From Saitoella complicata NRRL Y-17804 (taxonomy: Eukaryota; Ascomycota; Saitoellomycetes; Saitoellales; Saitoellaceae): 64,000 bases of DNA. Shown in pieces: positions 38,791 to 52,000 of this stretch. The DNA is taken from NCBI RefSeq assembly GCF_001661265.1, contig NW_017566995.1, forward strand, positions 372,001-436,000. Direction: 5' to 3'. The stretch's first letter is position 1, and the number at the start of each line of letters is the position of its first letter. Made by a program: the position numbers and the translations under genes. The notes beneath the pieces were generated by a model. It was given only the letters and a program-made list of their open reading frames with translations. It was not told the DNA's origin and did not search any database.

Positions 38791-40485
38791 ATGATCAAAC
38801 CATCTGGCTGTCCGAGATGTCTGCTTGCTGCTCGCGGAAAGCTGCGGAACCTGCCGATACAGCGGCAATCATTCTCTAAAGCTCGTCCGCTGTTCTTACC
38901 TTTAGGAGGGCTGACTCCGGCGATGCTTGATTCACATTCTCTTGATTTCCCTTACAGTGCTGCTGGAGTAGAATCAAAGCTCAACGACGTATTCACGCAG
39001 CGATCTAATCCAGCACTTCGCCCACTATTACGAGCACTCTCTAACAGAGATAAGGAAGCAGTCTGGCAGGAGTACTGCGAACTTGCGCCAAAACAGTTAT
39101 CGCAGGGCACGGGAACAACACAACTCTCAAAGGGAGGCCTACGACATATGTGGCGTACGGATTTTTCTTTGGTACTGCTGTCATTCCGGCCTAGACAGAT
39201 GCTAGAATGGAGTCCAGACAAGGGAAGGGTCCAAAGTTGGGATGATGAAGGGGAAAAAAAACGCTTCCTGGAGAAAATCCAAGTGGTACGGAGTCATATG
39301 GAGAGTCTTGGATTCACACTCGGTACTCAAGAATGGACACACCTCCTGGATTGTGCTCGTGCTGTGGGTGACGTTGAGCTCGCCCGTCAGTTCTGGCGGG
39401 AATTCAAGCAAAGTGAATGCACACCCAATACATATCTTTACAACGCCTACATCGCTGCTGTGTGCGGCACGGCCCATGGATTCACTACTGACTTGTGGAA
39501 GGCCAGGGACTGGCAGAAGATGAGGGACGCGGCCGAGTCATCGCTCGAGTCATCGCCTGACCCTAGCCCCGGTCACACAGTCGCGAGTCTTGTCCAAGAA
39601 ATGCTGAAGAACAAAGTTGCACCGAACGCAGCAACCTATGATCTGCTGATCCTTGCGAAGGCCAGGGACGGTGACATCGAAGGTATTACGAACATTCTTG
39701 AGGGTATATGGGGCGTTTCTCCTCATAAGAAAACTTCGCATAGTACAGAAACACTCGCCAATAGCGCAGACAGCCGCGTTACGGATGTCCTTCCAGCGTC
39801 GGTCAAGTCCAAACGCGATTTGCAAAAGCGAGGTAAACCCCAGGGTTCCCGCCAGCCATTTTCTCCACTTTGGCCCACGGCTCACACGCTGCTGTCAATT
39901 GCTACTGCATACGGCTACAATGGTAATTTACCAGCAGCAATCTTTGCTGTCGATCTTATGGCGCGCACTTACAATATCAAGATTACGGCTCCCATTTGGT
40001 CGGCACTTTTACGTTGGTCCCATGTTACGTCAGCTCTCTTTGGGGGCCCAACTCCGGCTACCTCGACTCGCGCTCTCTGGGATTCTATGCGATCACCCCC
40101 ATACAACATAACCCCGCAAGGTGGACAATGGACTCTTATGATCATGAATGAACTTTGTAGAGGAAGAACTGATGCGGTGGAGGAGTTGTTGACAGAAATG
40201 CTCTCGAGGAAGTTTCTTGCAGCTGCATATGGCTTGTCAGAGAAAGTGCCGTTGTACGTTGAAGAAATCTGCCGAATTCACGAGAGGAATGCTAGCAATG
40301 CGGAATCGCCGGAAGAGGCGGACGTTCATATGCGAAAGAGCTTTGCGGTTTGGAGGAAGTGGATGAAGAAGGCCCCGAGGCCACCTACTTTGGCTCCTCT
40401 GCTGGAAAACACACAGGTTGATGCGACGTCGTCGGTGAATGAATCTTTGAACGCTGGTACGATCGAGGATGCAGCGAAGCCATAA
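38791..40485 (+). CDS. Pentatricopeptide-repeat-like mitochondrial protein
   Basis: Single exon, 564 residues. The N terminus is basic with few acids (MIKPSGCPRCLLAARGKLRN), consistent with mitochondrial import. Helical repeats of PPR type are visible: LGFTLGTQEWTHLLDCARAV, GDVELARQFWREFKQSECTP and NTYLYNAYIAAV, then KNKVAPNAATYDLLILAKAR, GDIEGITNILEGIWG and GNLPAAIFAVDLMARTYNIK. The segment around TYNIKITAPIWSALLRW recalls the Aep2/ATP13 group of fungal factors needed for ATP9 mRNA expression, but I would not assign it without an alignment. Fungal PPR proteins generally bind organelle transcripts. Confidence 0.72.
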   Translation: MIKPSGCPRCLLAARGKLRNLPIQRQSFSKARPLFLPLGGLTPAMLDSHSLDFPYSAAGVESKLNDVFTQRSNPALRPLLRALSNRDKEAVWQEYCELAPKQLSQGTGTTQLSKGGLRHMWRTDFSLVLLSFRPRQMLEWSPDKGRVQSWDDEGEKKRFLEKIQVVRSHMESLGFTLGTQEWTHLLDCARAVGDVELARQFWREFKQSECTPNTYLYNAYIAAVCGTAHGFTTDLWKARDWQKMRDAAESSLESSPDPSPGHTVASLVQEMLKNKVAPNAATYDLLILAKARDGDIEGITNILEGIWGVSPHKKTSHSTETLANSADSRVTDVLPASVKSKRDLQKRGKPQGSRQPFSPLWPTAHTLLSIATAYGYNGNLPAAIFAVDLMARTYNIKITAPIWSALLRWSHVTSALFGGPTPATSTRALWDSMRSPPYNITPQGGQWTLMIMNELCRGRTDAVEELLTEMLSRKFLAAAYGLSEKVPLYVEEICRIHERNASNAESPEEADVHMRKSFAVWRKWMKKAPRPPTLAPLLENTQVDATSSVNESLNAGTIEDAAKP

Positions 40486-40636
40486 TTATGATAATAAAAC
40501 ATTTCTGTACGGGTGTCAACTTTGACAACCTTTGTGAGCAGGTACTCTACTCTATGCGCACCCCTAACCGGATCATGTTTGCAGCTGTAGGCATGCCCTT
40601 TTGTAAACCATATGTAATCCAACAAGTAGCTAGGGC

Positions 40637-43600
40637 TTACGCTGAGTTCGCGACCAGTTCCAATGCGAAAAGCGATCGCACGAACTCCGAGCATTCCTGG
40701 CCCTTCGACTCATGCTTCAAGAAGAAGCGTATTGCGGATTTGTGGGATGCGGCGAACTCCCGGGCATGCTGAATGAGACCCATGTGTTGCGTGCCAATGC
40801 TGAACAGACAGCAAAGAAGGACCGACAGCATTGGTTCGAATAATTGGCGGTATTTTTGTCGCGCGTCTATGGGAAGTTCTACAGAAGAGATCAGTATATC
40901 ATTCTTGAATCCTAGGAGATAATTACCTTGTATATCAAGCTCCGAATTCAAGAAGGAGGATTGAAGGAGCCGAGCAAAATTCGTCTGAGAAATTTGTATA
41001 GCACCCGCCTTCGTCATCGCGAGCCGTAGTAGCAAGCTCATTTTTGATCTGTACTCGGTCAATTCGTACGCTGAGCCTAACAAGAGTCAGTTGAGCTATT
41101 GGGACAGTAAGGCATAAGGGGTCACCTCACCAAAATCAGGCCTCAACAGCGTACTAAGTTCTTCTTCTGAGTCTTTGATGGACAAGATAAACGCCTGCAG
41201 GTAATTCCGGCGAACCAAAACGTCCAGAACTTGATTGAGTCGGTATCGTGCATCCGCAGCCGCAAGGGCTTCCAGTAGCAAAAAGGCCATGACTCGGCAT
41301 GGCCCGCCGTTTTGCACAGCATCCTGGCACACGACTTCCACGAAACGCTCACCAGCAGCTTTAATGATCCGGACATTCCCTTCCGCAAGTTTGCTTCCTT
41401 CCGGCAAAGTCATGAGGTACTTGATATACTTAACAGCGATGGTGTATAGAGTCTCCCGGGCTTGCTGAGTAGCAGACGGACTCACGATACATTGCGTTAC
41501 AATCCTGAAAGCCGATTGAAGACGTTCATCACTCAGAACAGAAGCTTCGTCGTTGTTTAGGAAGCGGTCTTCTGCAACTGCTACGACCGTAAGGAGAGCC
41601 TCAGAGAAGGCCTCCAGTATGGTTTCATTAGTAGATACGTAATGTGACAATCTCGGTACGATCTCCTGGATGAGCTCCAGCGATGTGCGTTCACGAGCAT
41701 GATCATCCATCGCCGTCAAACAGTCTTGCATGAGGATTTTCACTATTTTCACCCAGTTTTTAACGCAATGCACTTGGGCAGCCCGTATTCCTCGGGCGTA
41801 ATTTTCTTGTATGAGGGCTCTGATATCGTTGTCCCTTTGCGTTTGCATATTGGGTAATTGCGTAGCGAGCGTAGGATCGACATTGATAAGGTCGTTGATC
41901 TTGAGTGAAACGATTGAATAAGCTGCATGGTAGTCAAAAAGCAGTAATCCATCGTCGGAAACCTTTTGACATGCATCCAGAGAAACACTTCCATACCTGT
42001 CTAACGCCGTAAGAGGCGTTGGTGTATCAGATATGTCCACCTCGTGATCTAGAAATTCAAGGAAGTCAAGCAAACGCAAGCCGTTCCCAACATAGCTTCT
42101 GTTCGGAATGAAGTGGTAGTCTTGACCGTGTGGAGTTTCTGAGACGTCTTTCAGTCCGATCAAGGCTCGCAGATAACGGTGCAGCTGCGACAGAGAACCC
42201 TGTTGGGTCGCCGTGTACAGTTCTGCGGCGAGATACTGTAGTAAGTACTGGCGACGTCTTAATAGGGAGCCATACATCGAAAAGAGATCGATTGAATCAT
42301 TTCCATTCGCTTCTGCTGCAGCGGTAAATACCTCCATTGTCATACGGAGTTCACGATCTAATCTCTCCGTGAAGAAGTCTTCGTGAGTACGAAGATAATT
42401 CAGGACGCAGTCAGATGTTGATGATGAACCACACAAATAGGAGACGATCTCCATCGAATGGTCAGACAAATGCATGTAGTGAAGCGAGGAAGGAACTTGT
42501 TCCTCCAACTCACAACCTTTGCGGATGAAATCGAGGAGCAGGTGAAAGACTGACACCCCGGAAGCGATGCCACCCCTGTCGGTAGATAGCTTCAGCAGCC
42601 CGGTGCCCTCGGCAACTTCGAAGCCCAAAATCATATGCCCTACAGTCGCGGACGTTTCCTCTTTTCGCAACGATCCGCTAATAAATTTTAGTATCGACGT
42701 CCGAAGATCCTCACGTTCACCAATGGCCGCGACTGACGCTTCTCTTTCTCCTTTTGGCCGCGGCGCTTCTAATTTGTTCAAGAAGCCGAACACGATCTTC
42801 CGAGATTCGTCCACAGTATCCAAGGCGCTCAATAGCCTGCTCTTCACCCCGTGACCCGGCACTGTAGAGAACATAGGTAGTTCCTCAACCTTCGACAGAA
42901 TTGCAAGAGCAGAGCGAGCAATGTCATCTCGATCCGCACCCACGTATAGCGCAGCATGGACGAGGAAGGGCACGCGGTAAAGAATACTGCTTTCGAAAGT
43001 CGTGATCTGCCCGTGTCGCTTCTGCAATCCCACGGATTGTGTCTGCATTTGAGGAAGAACCGCGTCGATGAAGGGGGTCTCCACATCCAGAGCAAGATTG
43101 ACTACCTTCAAGGAAGCATTGACAAGTTTGACGAGCGACGATGCACGCGGTTCACCCGCGATGGCCTCGACACCAAGGCTTGCAAGATCCAAGATCAACG
43201 AGCAGGTCCTTTCATTCAGAATGTCATACAAGACACGTGCTCCCGGATGCGAAGCGACATAGGTTGTCAACGTGGAGGCTTTCATTGCATTGCTCACGTC
43301 GATAACACGCAGATCAGCAATGCTAACGAGATTGAGATTGTAAGAGTCCAAGCAAGTCTCGATGAAGTTAATGCAAACTTCGTATAACCGTATTTGCTCA
43401 TTCTGCGACAATGCACAAGACGACACGTTCATGAGGATGACATTAATGACGTAGTCGACGTACGGATTAACGTCAGACGTCCTATGTGACCTTCCAAGGC
43501 CCTCAGGGAAAGGGAGGCTGTCGTTTAAAACATCCACCTCAGGGTTGGGCTCCACGAGTTTTGTCAACAGATCAATAAAGGCCATAACCTCATTCGGGAA

Positions 43601-45833
43601 GGTCAAGATTTGCTCAACCCGCGACTTCGGACGGCCAGTGCTTCGCCCAGCCCAGGCGGATGCTGCGGGTAAGTCTGCCAGGAAAACCCAATGTTCCAGT
43701 GCCTGCCAGATCACGTCTTTGATTGCGCGGACTCCACCGAAACAAAATCCGGATACTGCACGTAACAAGGCTGCTTGCAGTTCGCCAGAAGGACGGCACC
43801 CGAGGAAAGTGAATAGCACATCAAATGCCTTCAAATCGAGGTTCTCGTACATAGATATGCGTGCGGTCATAGAATACTGCGTTACACGCTCCAGCAGCTG
43901 TAGATATGCGAGCAGCACGGTCTGCGATTCACTGTCGATTTTCAGGTGTTCGCCTTCGTCTGTCATTGCAATGAAGCCTCGGCTGCTACTCATTTTGGGG
44001 CGAGGCGCCAATCGTTGCGCGTAGTGCTGCAGAGCATCGAATATGTGTTTCCAGGTAAAGTTGAATCGGACACGGGAGGCGGGACCCTTCAAATCTCCAT
44101 CTTCGGAAAGGAACGCAAACAACGCCGAGCTGGCTTCTTCGCCAGTCGCGATGCAAGAAAGCATGTGGGCGAATGCGCATATCATAGATGGAGTCTGACA
44201 CTTCAGGCCCCAATCTAGAAACCCGTAAAGATTGCTGTCGTGATCCACCCAGAACTTCTCTGCAGCATTTTTCCGACCATCGTATAGTTTGGCAATCACG
44301 TAGAAGAATGATTCAAGATCGTGATTGATTGGCTCAAGGGGGGGTGTCGGACTGAGTGGCTCATCCTGCTGCTGACTATGCGCAAGAATGAGGTCTTCCT
44401 CTGCAAACTTGATCTCTTTCAGGACATCTGCAACATTGCCAACGAAAACATCGATGAAGATTTCCAACTCCCGACGGAGAAGACGGCTCATATCTTCGGA
44501 AGACACTAAATCTTCTTCTCTAACATTTGAGACCGCGCCGACGACCTGTTGCCGCATCAGGCCGATCAACTGAACCTCTAGGTAGGACCTGAGGCCCGAG
44601 TTATTCACAAAAGGTAGCACTCGAAGAGCGACCAAATCGAATGCAGCGTTCTTAATGGCCGTTTTTGTAGGTGTCAGAACATCCCGCGCATAGTCGAAGC
44701 TTGTAGCTGTTTCGGCATCGTACTTGCACCGTCCAGTTAGATGCGCAGTCCAATGAATTTGTGCGAAAGATAGTAAAGATGCGGGTGACTGTGCCTCATT
44801 CGCTTGTCGCTTGTTCATAACAGACTCGTGAACCGTACGCAAGTGCCTCCCGGCCAGCTTAGCGTCACGAATCATGTCTGCTCCTTTCAACTCCTCATCA
44901 CCTATGATAACCCTTAGGTAAACCAATACGGGAAGCAATAGATGCAGGACAGTGCTGTTTTGGGCGGTCTCTGCCAGCTCAAATGCGGTTTGCAGTTTCA
45001 CGAAATCTGCCACTGACAAAAGCCCGCCAACTGCTGCGTAACAGAGTATCATCCCGTAAATCTCATGTTCTCGTAGTAAACCCTTCCTGCGTAGCTGTAG
45101 TATGTCTGAAAACCCTTCTTCTGCATTCTGTCCAAGAAACACTCCGCGACGGGTTGCTTCCTCGACCTCGTTCAGTTGGTCTCGTATAGATGCTGCATTA
45201 TCCAGGCATACAGTCGGAAGACTTTCCTTACCGGCGTATAGCTTAGGAATGAAATCATACAATAATTGACGCACTGTCTTGTATGCTGAGCTATCCACTG
45301 CACAAGCCAGAAGCAACCGGATACACTCCAAGCCCACTTCACGCTGAGAATGGAAAATGCAGATAGCGCTCTGGACATAGGAACGGTCGAATCGGTGAGC
45401 ATGTTCGGCGGCGCACAAAATTAAAGCCGCAGCTTCAAGCTCGTCAAGCTTGAGCTTGTCTGATAGCGCAATCGATTCCGTAACGAAAGCATCGGTAATT
45501 CTAGACGTCTTTCCCTGAAGCGTGATTATCTTCCGTGCGCCAGCTATTGACTTCGCATTAACCTCTGGATCAAGGAAACAACATGCCGTGACGTACCTTC
45601 GTGTAGCTTTTTACGACTTTCCTCGCTCTTGGGAGGCTGGTACAGTGTCTTTCTAAGCTCTGCCAAGCAGGCTTCAAGCTGTGTAATGAGATCGCCAGCG
45701 AGAATTCGTTGGCCGTCGGCGAGGCTGAGAAGTGTATGGTGAAGGGTCTGCGAATTGAGCGATTAGCTGTGCCGCCCAGAGCAATTGAGCAGCAGGCACT
45801 CACGGCCACTTCATCTGGCAGGCATATCTCCAT
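40637..45833 (-). CDS. NUP192: Nucleoporin Nup192/Nup205, inner ring of the nuclear pore
   Basis: Large alpha-solenoid scaffold of the inner ring complex. Five exons (45804-45833, 45597-45747, 41131-45543, 40927-41076, 40637-40878) with introns of 56, 53, 54 and 48 bp give 1661 residues, near the 1683 of yeast Nup192. The N terminus contains QLEACLAELRKTLYQPPKSE and ARKIITLQGKTSRITDAFV, then LDELEAAALILCAAE, the family's conserved opening. Predicted content is almost wholly helical. The short first exon has an in-frame ATG with consensus donor GTGAGT. The last exon ends in an FALELVANSA tail. The gene is head-to-head with TEL1; only 237 bp separate the start codons. Confidence 0.92.
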
Positions 45834-46070
45834 GACGATCAGCGACCAGGGTTGACAGGGGCTGGATGCGGGAGTCGTCTTTGTTGTCTCTGCTCGGTGT
45901 AAGCGCTCGCGTCCGCATGGCCCCTGCAGTGTGCCCTGACGTACAACAGGGGTCCAGGTACCGCACCACCCCGTACGTACGCCGAGGAAGCAGGAGCACG
46001 GACAGCCGTGTATGCGTGACGCCCTCTACCGTCAATGCCAATAGCCGCAGCTGGCTGATTCCCGCCACAC

Positions 46071-49000
46071 ATGTCTGGCCAGATAAACCTGTACAACATC
46101 TACAGCTTGCTGAAGAGCGAGAAGCCGAAGGACAGGACTGACGGACTTCAGCATTTACGCAGACTGCTTCGACATGGGAGGAATGCCGAAGCCCTCAATG
46201 ATAAAGGCTATCATAAGCTGTTCGAGGCATTGTTTCACATCGTTGTTCGTGAAAAAGCACAGTACACTCGCGCGAAGGGCACAGCCAAGGCAACCGTCGC
46301 AAACCGCCTGCAACAATGCGGGCAAACATTGCGCGCGGCGGTTGACGTTGGTGTTAGATATTTACGACAAAAGACAGTGGAAGCCATCATCGAGCATATA
46401 TGTTACACTTTGCCGTCTGCTGGGGCTGGTCTGTTTGAACCAGTCAGCCTGGACTACTCTAAGGCCTTAAGATGTATCCTTTCATACCCACCTCATGCCG
46501 AGCACTTTACTACGACACGTTGGACAGATCTGATCGACTTCTGCTGTGGCATCCTGCGGGCTCCCATGGAGGAAGACGGAAATGGTCAAGGAAACCCGGA
46601 TTCTCACGCTAGCGAAGACGACTTTGACAACACCCCCGGAGGTTGGAGAAACAGGTCGTACCACAACAAGATAAGATTTGAAGATACGCAACTCATGCAG
46701 TGTTTACAAGGTCTGTTGGAGACGCCAAATGCTCCTGTTGCGGCTGTCGGTCAGCTGGTGGCCGATTTCCTTCTTCGGTTCTTGAATTTCTACACGACAG
46801 AGACCAGCGCACATATCTTCGCAATGCAAGCCTTGAACAGGACGTTGGCGTCGATCTCGGTGAACAACATTCGTCTGACGGATCGAGTTGCGCAGACGTT
46901 ACTGCCACTGATCGCCAGGCTTTGGACTACCAAAAGCGCAGCACTGAAGGAACAGTTACTGATTACGTTGATGTACACATACCCATACCTTCATCGGCGC
47001 ATTCAATCCCATGCATCATGTAGAGAGGATGCAATGCATTTGTTTGAATCCATGTGGGCAGAGCTGGTGGAGCTCTTGGATCGTGATCGATTACAGTTGC
47101 ACGACCTGGACTACCGTTACGACAGTCTCGAAAGACCGGAAGCACGAGCATTCCACTCGTTACGCAGCCGCTCTTTCAGCTTGCGTGCGTCTGTTGATCC
47201 CATTGCGACTCGAGCTGAGCAGGCCTGGGGATGCTTGCAGACCATAGCGGCTTTGGCAATCGCCATGGACAACGAGGAGGCTTTGGGCCTCCACGACGAA
47301 CGCTCGAGTGCAGGCGACGACGACGCTGCTCAGAAACGCCGCAAAGTCACCGAAAGCCAGTTGAGTTTCCTTGTCTGTCAAACCCGGCATCCCTCAAGTC
47401 GTTTAAGAATTGCCGCACTCCAGGCTATTGTATTCGTCTTCGAAGCTTTGGAACCGACAAAGGCTGGGGTTTTGGACATGGGTAGCTTGATCCACGACCT
47501 AGCATTGTTATGTGGGGATGACGATGTTCAAGTTCAATGCTGGGCTGTGACTTGTGCTGCTAGCATTGCGCGCTACACCACTCTTTTGCGGAGGCTGAAG
47601 TCGCCAAATGCTCTCTCACAGCTAGCTAGTGAGCCAGAGTGGAGAATCATTTGGTCGGTTTGTTGCCGCAAAATCACGGCTACAGCTACTTGCAGAGCAG
47701 CCTGCTACTTTCTATCTACGGCTGTCGAAACTTCAGTATTGGATGACGAATTCGTTGTTCTCGAGATCGAGCAAATACTAAAGACAATTGACTTACAAGG
47801 CCCGGCTCAATTGACGGATACGTCGTGCACCCTCATCGCCAGAGCTCTCGACATCACGATCAAGACGGGCACAGTCCGACGCTTGCGTCCTCAAGAAAAA
47901 ATCTTGCAATGGTTCGGTTCATGGAACCCACTAGATGGCATGGACAAGCGGATGTCGCAGACCTACCCGCGGCTTTTAAACGCGTCTCTGGTACTTGCTT
48001 TACTCGAACGATGTCGCCAAAGTTCCGGGTCTTTGCCGCAAACCCCTGCTGGTGCTAATGACGTCCCTCGTGGTGCTATCGGAAGAGTTTGCTTAGAGTT
48101 GGCTGACCGACAGGATTTGCTGCAGTATTTGCTTCTTGCGTTTGCCGAAGACAATGACAACCAACCGCCGTTGTCACAGGAGCTGATTAGCACGCCCTCG
48201 CATAGTCTTTCGTACAAAGTCGATCCGGAACAAGCAATCTTGTTCGATACAGGCCTAAGGAAGATCCTGATCAAGGACGCCCGTGTCATCAGGGATAATC
48301 TTCGATCTTTCCTCGAGGAGGATCCTAATTCTTTGACACCGGAAATAATGTCCCATGTGCTGGAATTTGCGCTAATTACAGCGATGTTGGCTGTCTCCAT
48401 CGACTCGCCCAATGAGGGTGCTGCAGGCGAGCTAACAGGCCTGGTAACCTGTATTTTCGAAGATGTTGGGTCTTTCTTGAGGCTGGACAATGCGAAACAA
48501 GTGCATATTGATATGTGTTTGCTGTCGCTCAATCAATGCTTCATTCAAGCGAAAGGATCAAGCGTACCTACGGACGGTGCTGCTTTTCGTGCGAGGTTGG
48601 ACAATGTCCATTTTCTTGCGGATGCATTCGCGCATCTGTCGAGTATCATTGAGTCTCGCATGAAAGTGCAATCGGACAACGAGCCTCATAATGGGCTTGA
48701 GCCTGACTACAATGACGGCGAGGATGATGATGACATGGATATGGCAGTGTCTAGCAGCTCGGGGCAGCATTCGGATTTGAAAGACCTTCCCCGGACTGTA
48801 CTCAACGTGCGATGCGCTCTCGAGCGCTGGCGGACCGACATGTGTATACGGCTGCATATGAATTCCTCAGTGGATGTACTCGTGTCTTCGCAATGGAAGG
48901 TAAGCACGTTCATGGATTATATCTCAAAGCTGCCAAAAGGTCGTGTGCTGTGGGCGGAAAGTTCTTTGACAAGCTGTCTCCAGGCGAACGGAGAGCATTT

Positions 49001-52000
49001 ACCCGTCGGCGCGATCCATGAATTCCTTGAATATGCGGCATCGTTGTTCTTGTCAGATTACGATTTTGAGCGCTCGGAAGCAGTCATCGTTTTCTTCATC
49101 AACACGTTGGAGGTCCTGGTCGACATGTGGACGATGGAGGATAACGACGACATCATACACACTGTCTATGAATGGGTGGTTAAGATCACGCTTGATAAGA
49201 ATCTGGCATCTTACGTGGTAAGGCGGAGACTGGCGGCCTTGCTAAGGAAGCTACTCTCTGCTCAACCTCATCACCATGGTACCAGCAATACAGGGTCTAC
49301 GCGCAGTCGTTTCATCGAATTGCTTCGAGACCGCGACGCCAGAGTCACACATGACATGTCCGCCCTAGTGGTTCAGCTTTTCAGATGTTTTCCTCAGGGC
49401 GATCATGTCGTGATATATCAAGATATCATGAAATTCCTCGAAGACAACGAAGAAAACCTTGAGATGTTCTCCATGCGTGTCTTAACACTTTGGCGCATTA
49501 GTATGGCTTCTGAAGCTACGCGTAAAGCTGCAATCTACAACCTCATTGAGCTTGGTAACTTCGGTCTTAGCAGACCTTATGTACAACACGCTTTGCAGGG
49601 TATCGCTGGAGGCTGTGGTGTTGAAAGTTCTCGAGAACTACTGCAGACGTATATTTCCCAAGTGATTTACAGCTGGATCCAGTTAGAGGGCTCCATATCC
49701 GATTTTCCTTACGCCATTTTTGGGTACAAAACCTTGAAAGATTGGAGCACGACCTACAGAGAGGAGTTAGGGGCACAACTGCTGTTGCATGGTGGCATCG
49801 CGGCATTCATTGAGTTGTCTCAAGGAACTCTAAGGGGTACATTTGAGGACCTGCTTCGGGTGTGTTTTCACCGTGCTATGGCTTATGGTAAGCTGCACAA
49901 ACACAGTGAAGCAAGTGCCATTCAACCTGACAAAGCGGAGTCTATATCCATTGAAACGCTTTGTGCGACAAGGCTGCCCGACTTCAATTCGCTTTTGGTT
50001 GAACGTTTTGATGACACGATCGCCGTCATGCTTTATTCACTTCGTGAGGAAGGGTCATCGTCCAAAGCCTTCTATCAATCATCATTGCCTGCGGAAGGTC
50101 AGGTTATGGATAATATCTGTGGCTTAAGTTGTTCAGATTGCGTTCTACCCGAACCTCCACGGCCTCACTACAGGGCACGGGTCGTCATCCGTGCTATTTC
50201 TGATCTATGCCAACAGGCAGCGGTTTCCCCAAATAAACTCTGGACACCTTCACGTTTGGCATATATCCTCCGCTTCTTGATGTCTTCTGCCACAAAGGCG
50301 TCTAGCCCTACCGAGCTGTGTGTGCTAATAAGGAAGCTCCGCTTTCTGGCAAGCATGGCCGGTGGAGCTATTGTTCAAGGTTATCCGCTCGACATGCTCC
50401 TTCACTTTCTCACGGGATACGTGCTTGTTCCACTTTGCAGCAAGGACGCCATCGGAGTTTTACAGTATCTCATCTCTCATTCGGTACATGGAGACATCGT
50501 TACTCCAGTTACCCTCATCAGGGCCACATCCGCGCTGGTTCGTGCATTACGTGTCCTGGAAGCCACGGACGCCGGCACCGAAGTGGTACAAACGTCGAAC
50601 AAGTGGTTGAAACGAATAACACAGATTGTCCAAGAAAATCCTCACTTGGACGAAGTGGTCCCCGCATTTCAGGCCCTCCTGACTCTAAGAGGGTTGGCTG
50701 ACGATAAGAGCGTGGATTGGCGCTCAGCGCTGAAGCTTACATTTTCCTTCTCAGATCGCTCGCCGCTGGACGCAGATTCTAGAAATTTGTTGTTTGAAGC
50801 GTTCACTGATGCTTATGACAGAAGCGGCAACGAAGGCCATGAGTTTGTCGGACAACTCGAAGTGTCCGCATTAGCAAAATCTATCGTATGTCATGCCTCC
50901 CAGCTTGACTTTTCGGACAAGAACCTCAGCAACATAGGAAGGATCTTAGGTATGGCTTTTGCATCAGAGGGTTCTGCGCCTGTTCTCACCGAAGCACGTA
51001 CCGTGCAAGGTCACCCAGGAGAGAATCCGGATCTGATCACCAAAACGGCGGTCTTGCAGCAGATGGCCATTCTTCTGCGGCATCCTTCTCACGTCATCGT
51101 TGGAGAGGTTGAGGCTATAGTAAGCCGTATGTTTGCGCGTGACCCGAATCAGCAGGCATTACAATCGCTTCCTGAACATGTGCGATTAGCGCTGAACCGG
51201 CCTGAATCCCATCCGAGAACGCATCGTCGGACTGCATCAGATGTCGACGATGTCTCCAAAAGCTTTGAGCCTCAAACGTGGATGAACTCCCGAACTCCTT
51301 TCACTGACTGGAGTGTAAGTCTTGTGCTCGCACTTGTGCGTCTTGCTATGGATGACCCGGTAATGGGGTGTTTAGCGCCCTTAGTCCATGCCCTCGACAC
51401 ATTTGGTAAAGACCTCTTTCCCAATCTCGTCCTTTTCGTCTTGTCTAAGTCTACCTCCGATACGGTGTTCAAATCTGCCGGGGCCGCTCTTGCCGCTATC
51501 TTCAACCACAATTTTCGCACCCTGGCTGACAATGTTTCGCACGAGCGACTCGCCCTACTTCTCGATTGCGTTCTATACCTACGCCAGACAGCAATGCCTA
51601 ACTCGAAGGTCGGATTCGATCGGAACTTCTGGCTTCCAATCGACTACTCGGCCGCAGCGGATGCAGCGGTATTGTGTAATATGCCGAAAGCAGCATTGCT
51701 ATTCACAGAGATATATTGGACGAAAGCAGATGCAGTACCACGGCACGACACGTACGAACGGTTGCTCCAAATCTTCCGCCATATTGATGAACCGGATTCC
51801 TATCACGGCGTTAGCAGAACAACCTCGCTTGCGAGTATGATGCAGCAATATGACTATGAGGGCAATGGCTGGAAGAGTTTCTGTTTACGAGGAGCTGAGC
51901 TTGAAGCCGTGTCTCGACTTGGATATATGGACGGTAAAGCTGCTGTTCACAATCGCGGTGTGCGAGAAAGTTTGTCCAAGCTGGGGCTATATGCTACAGC

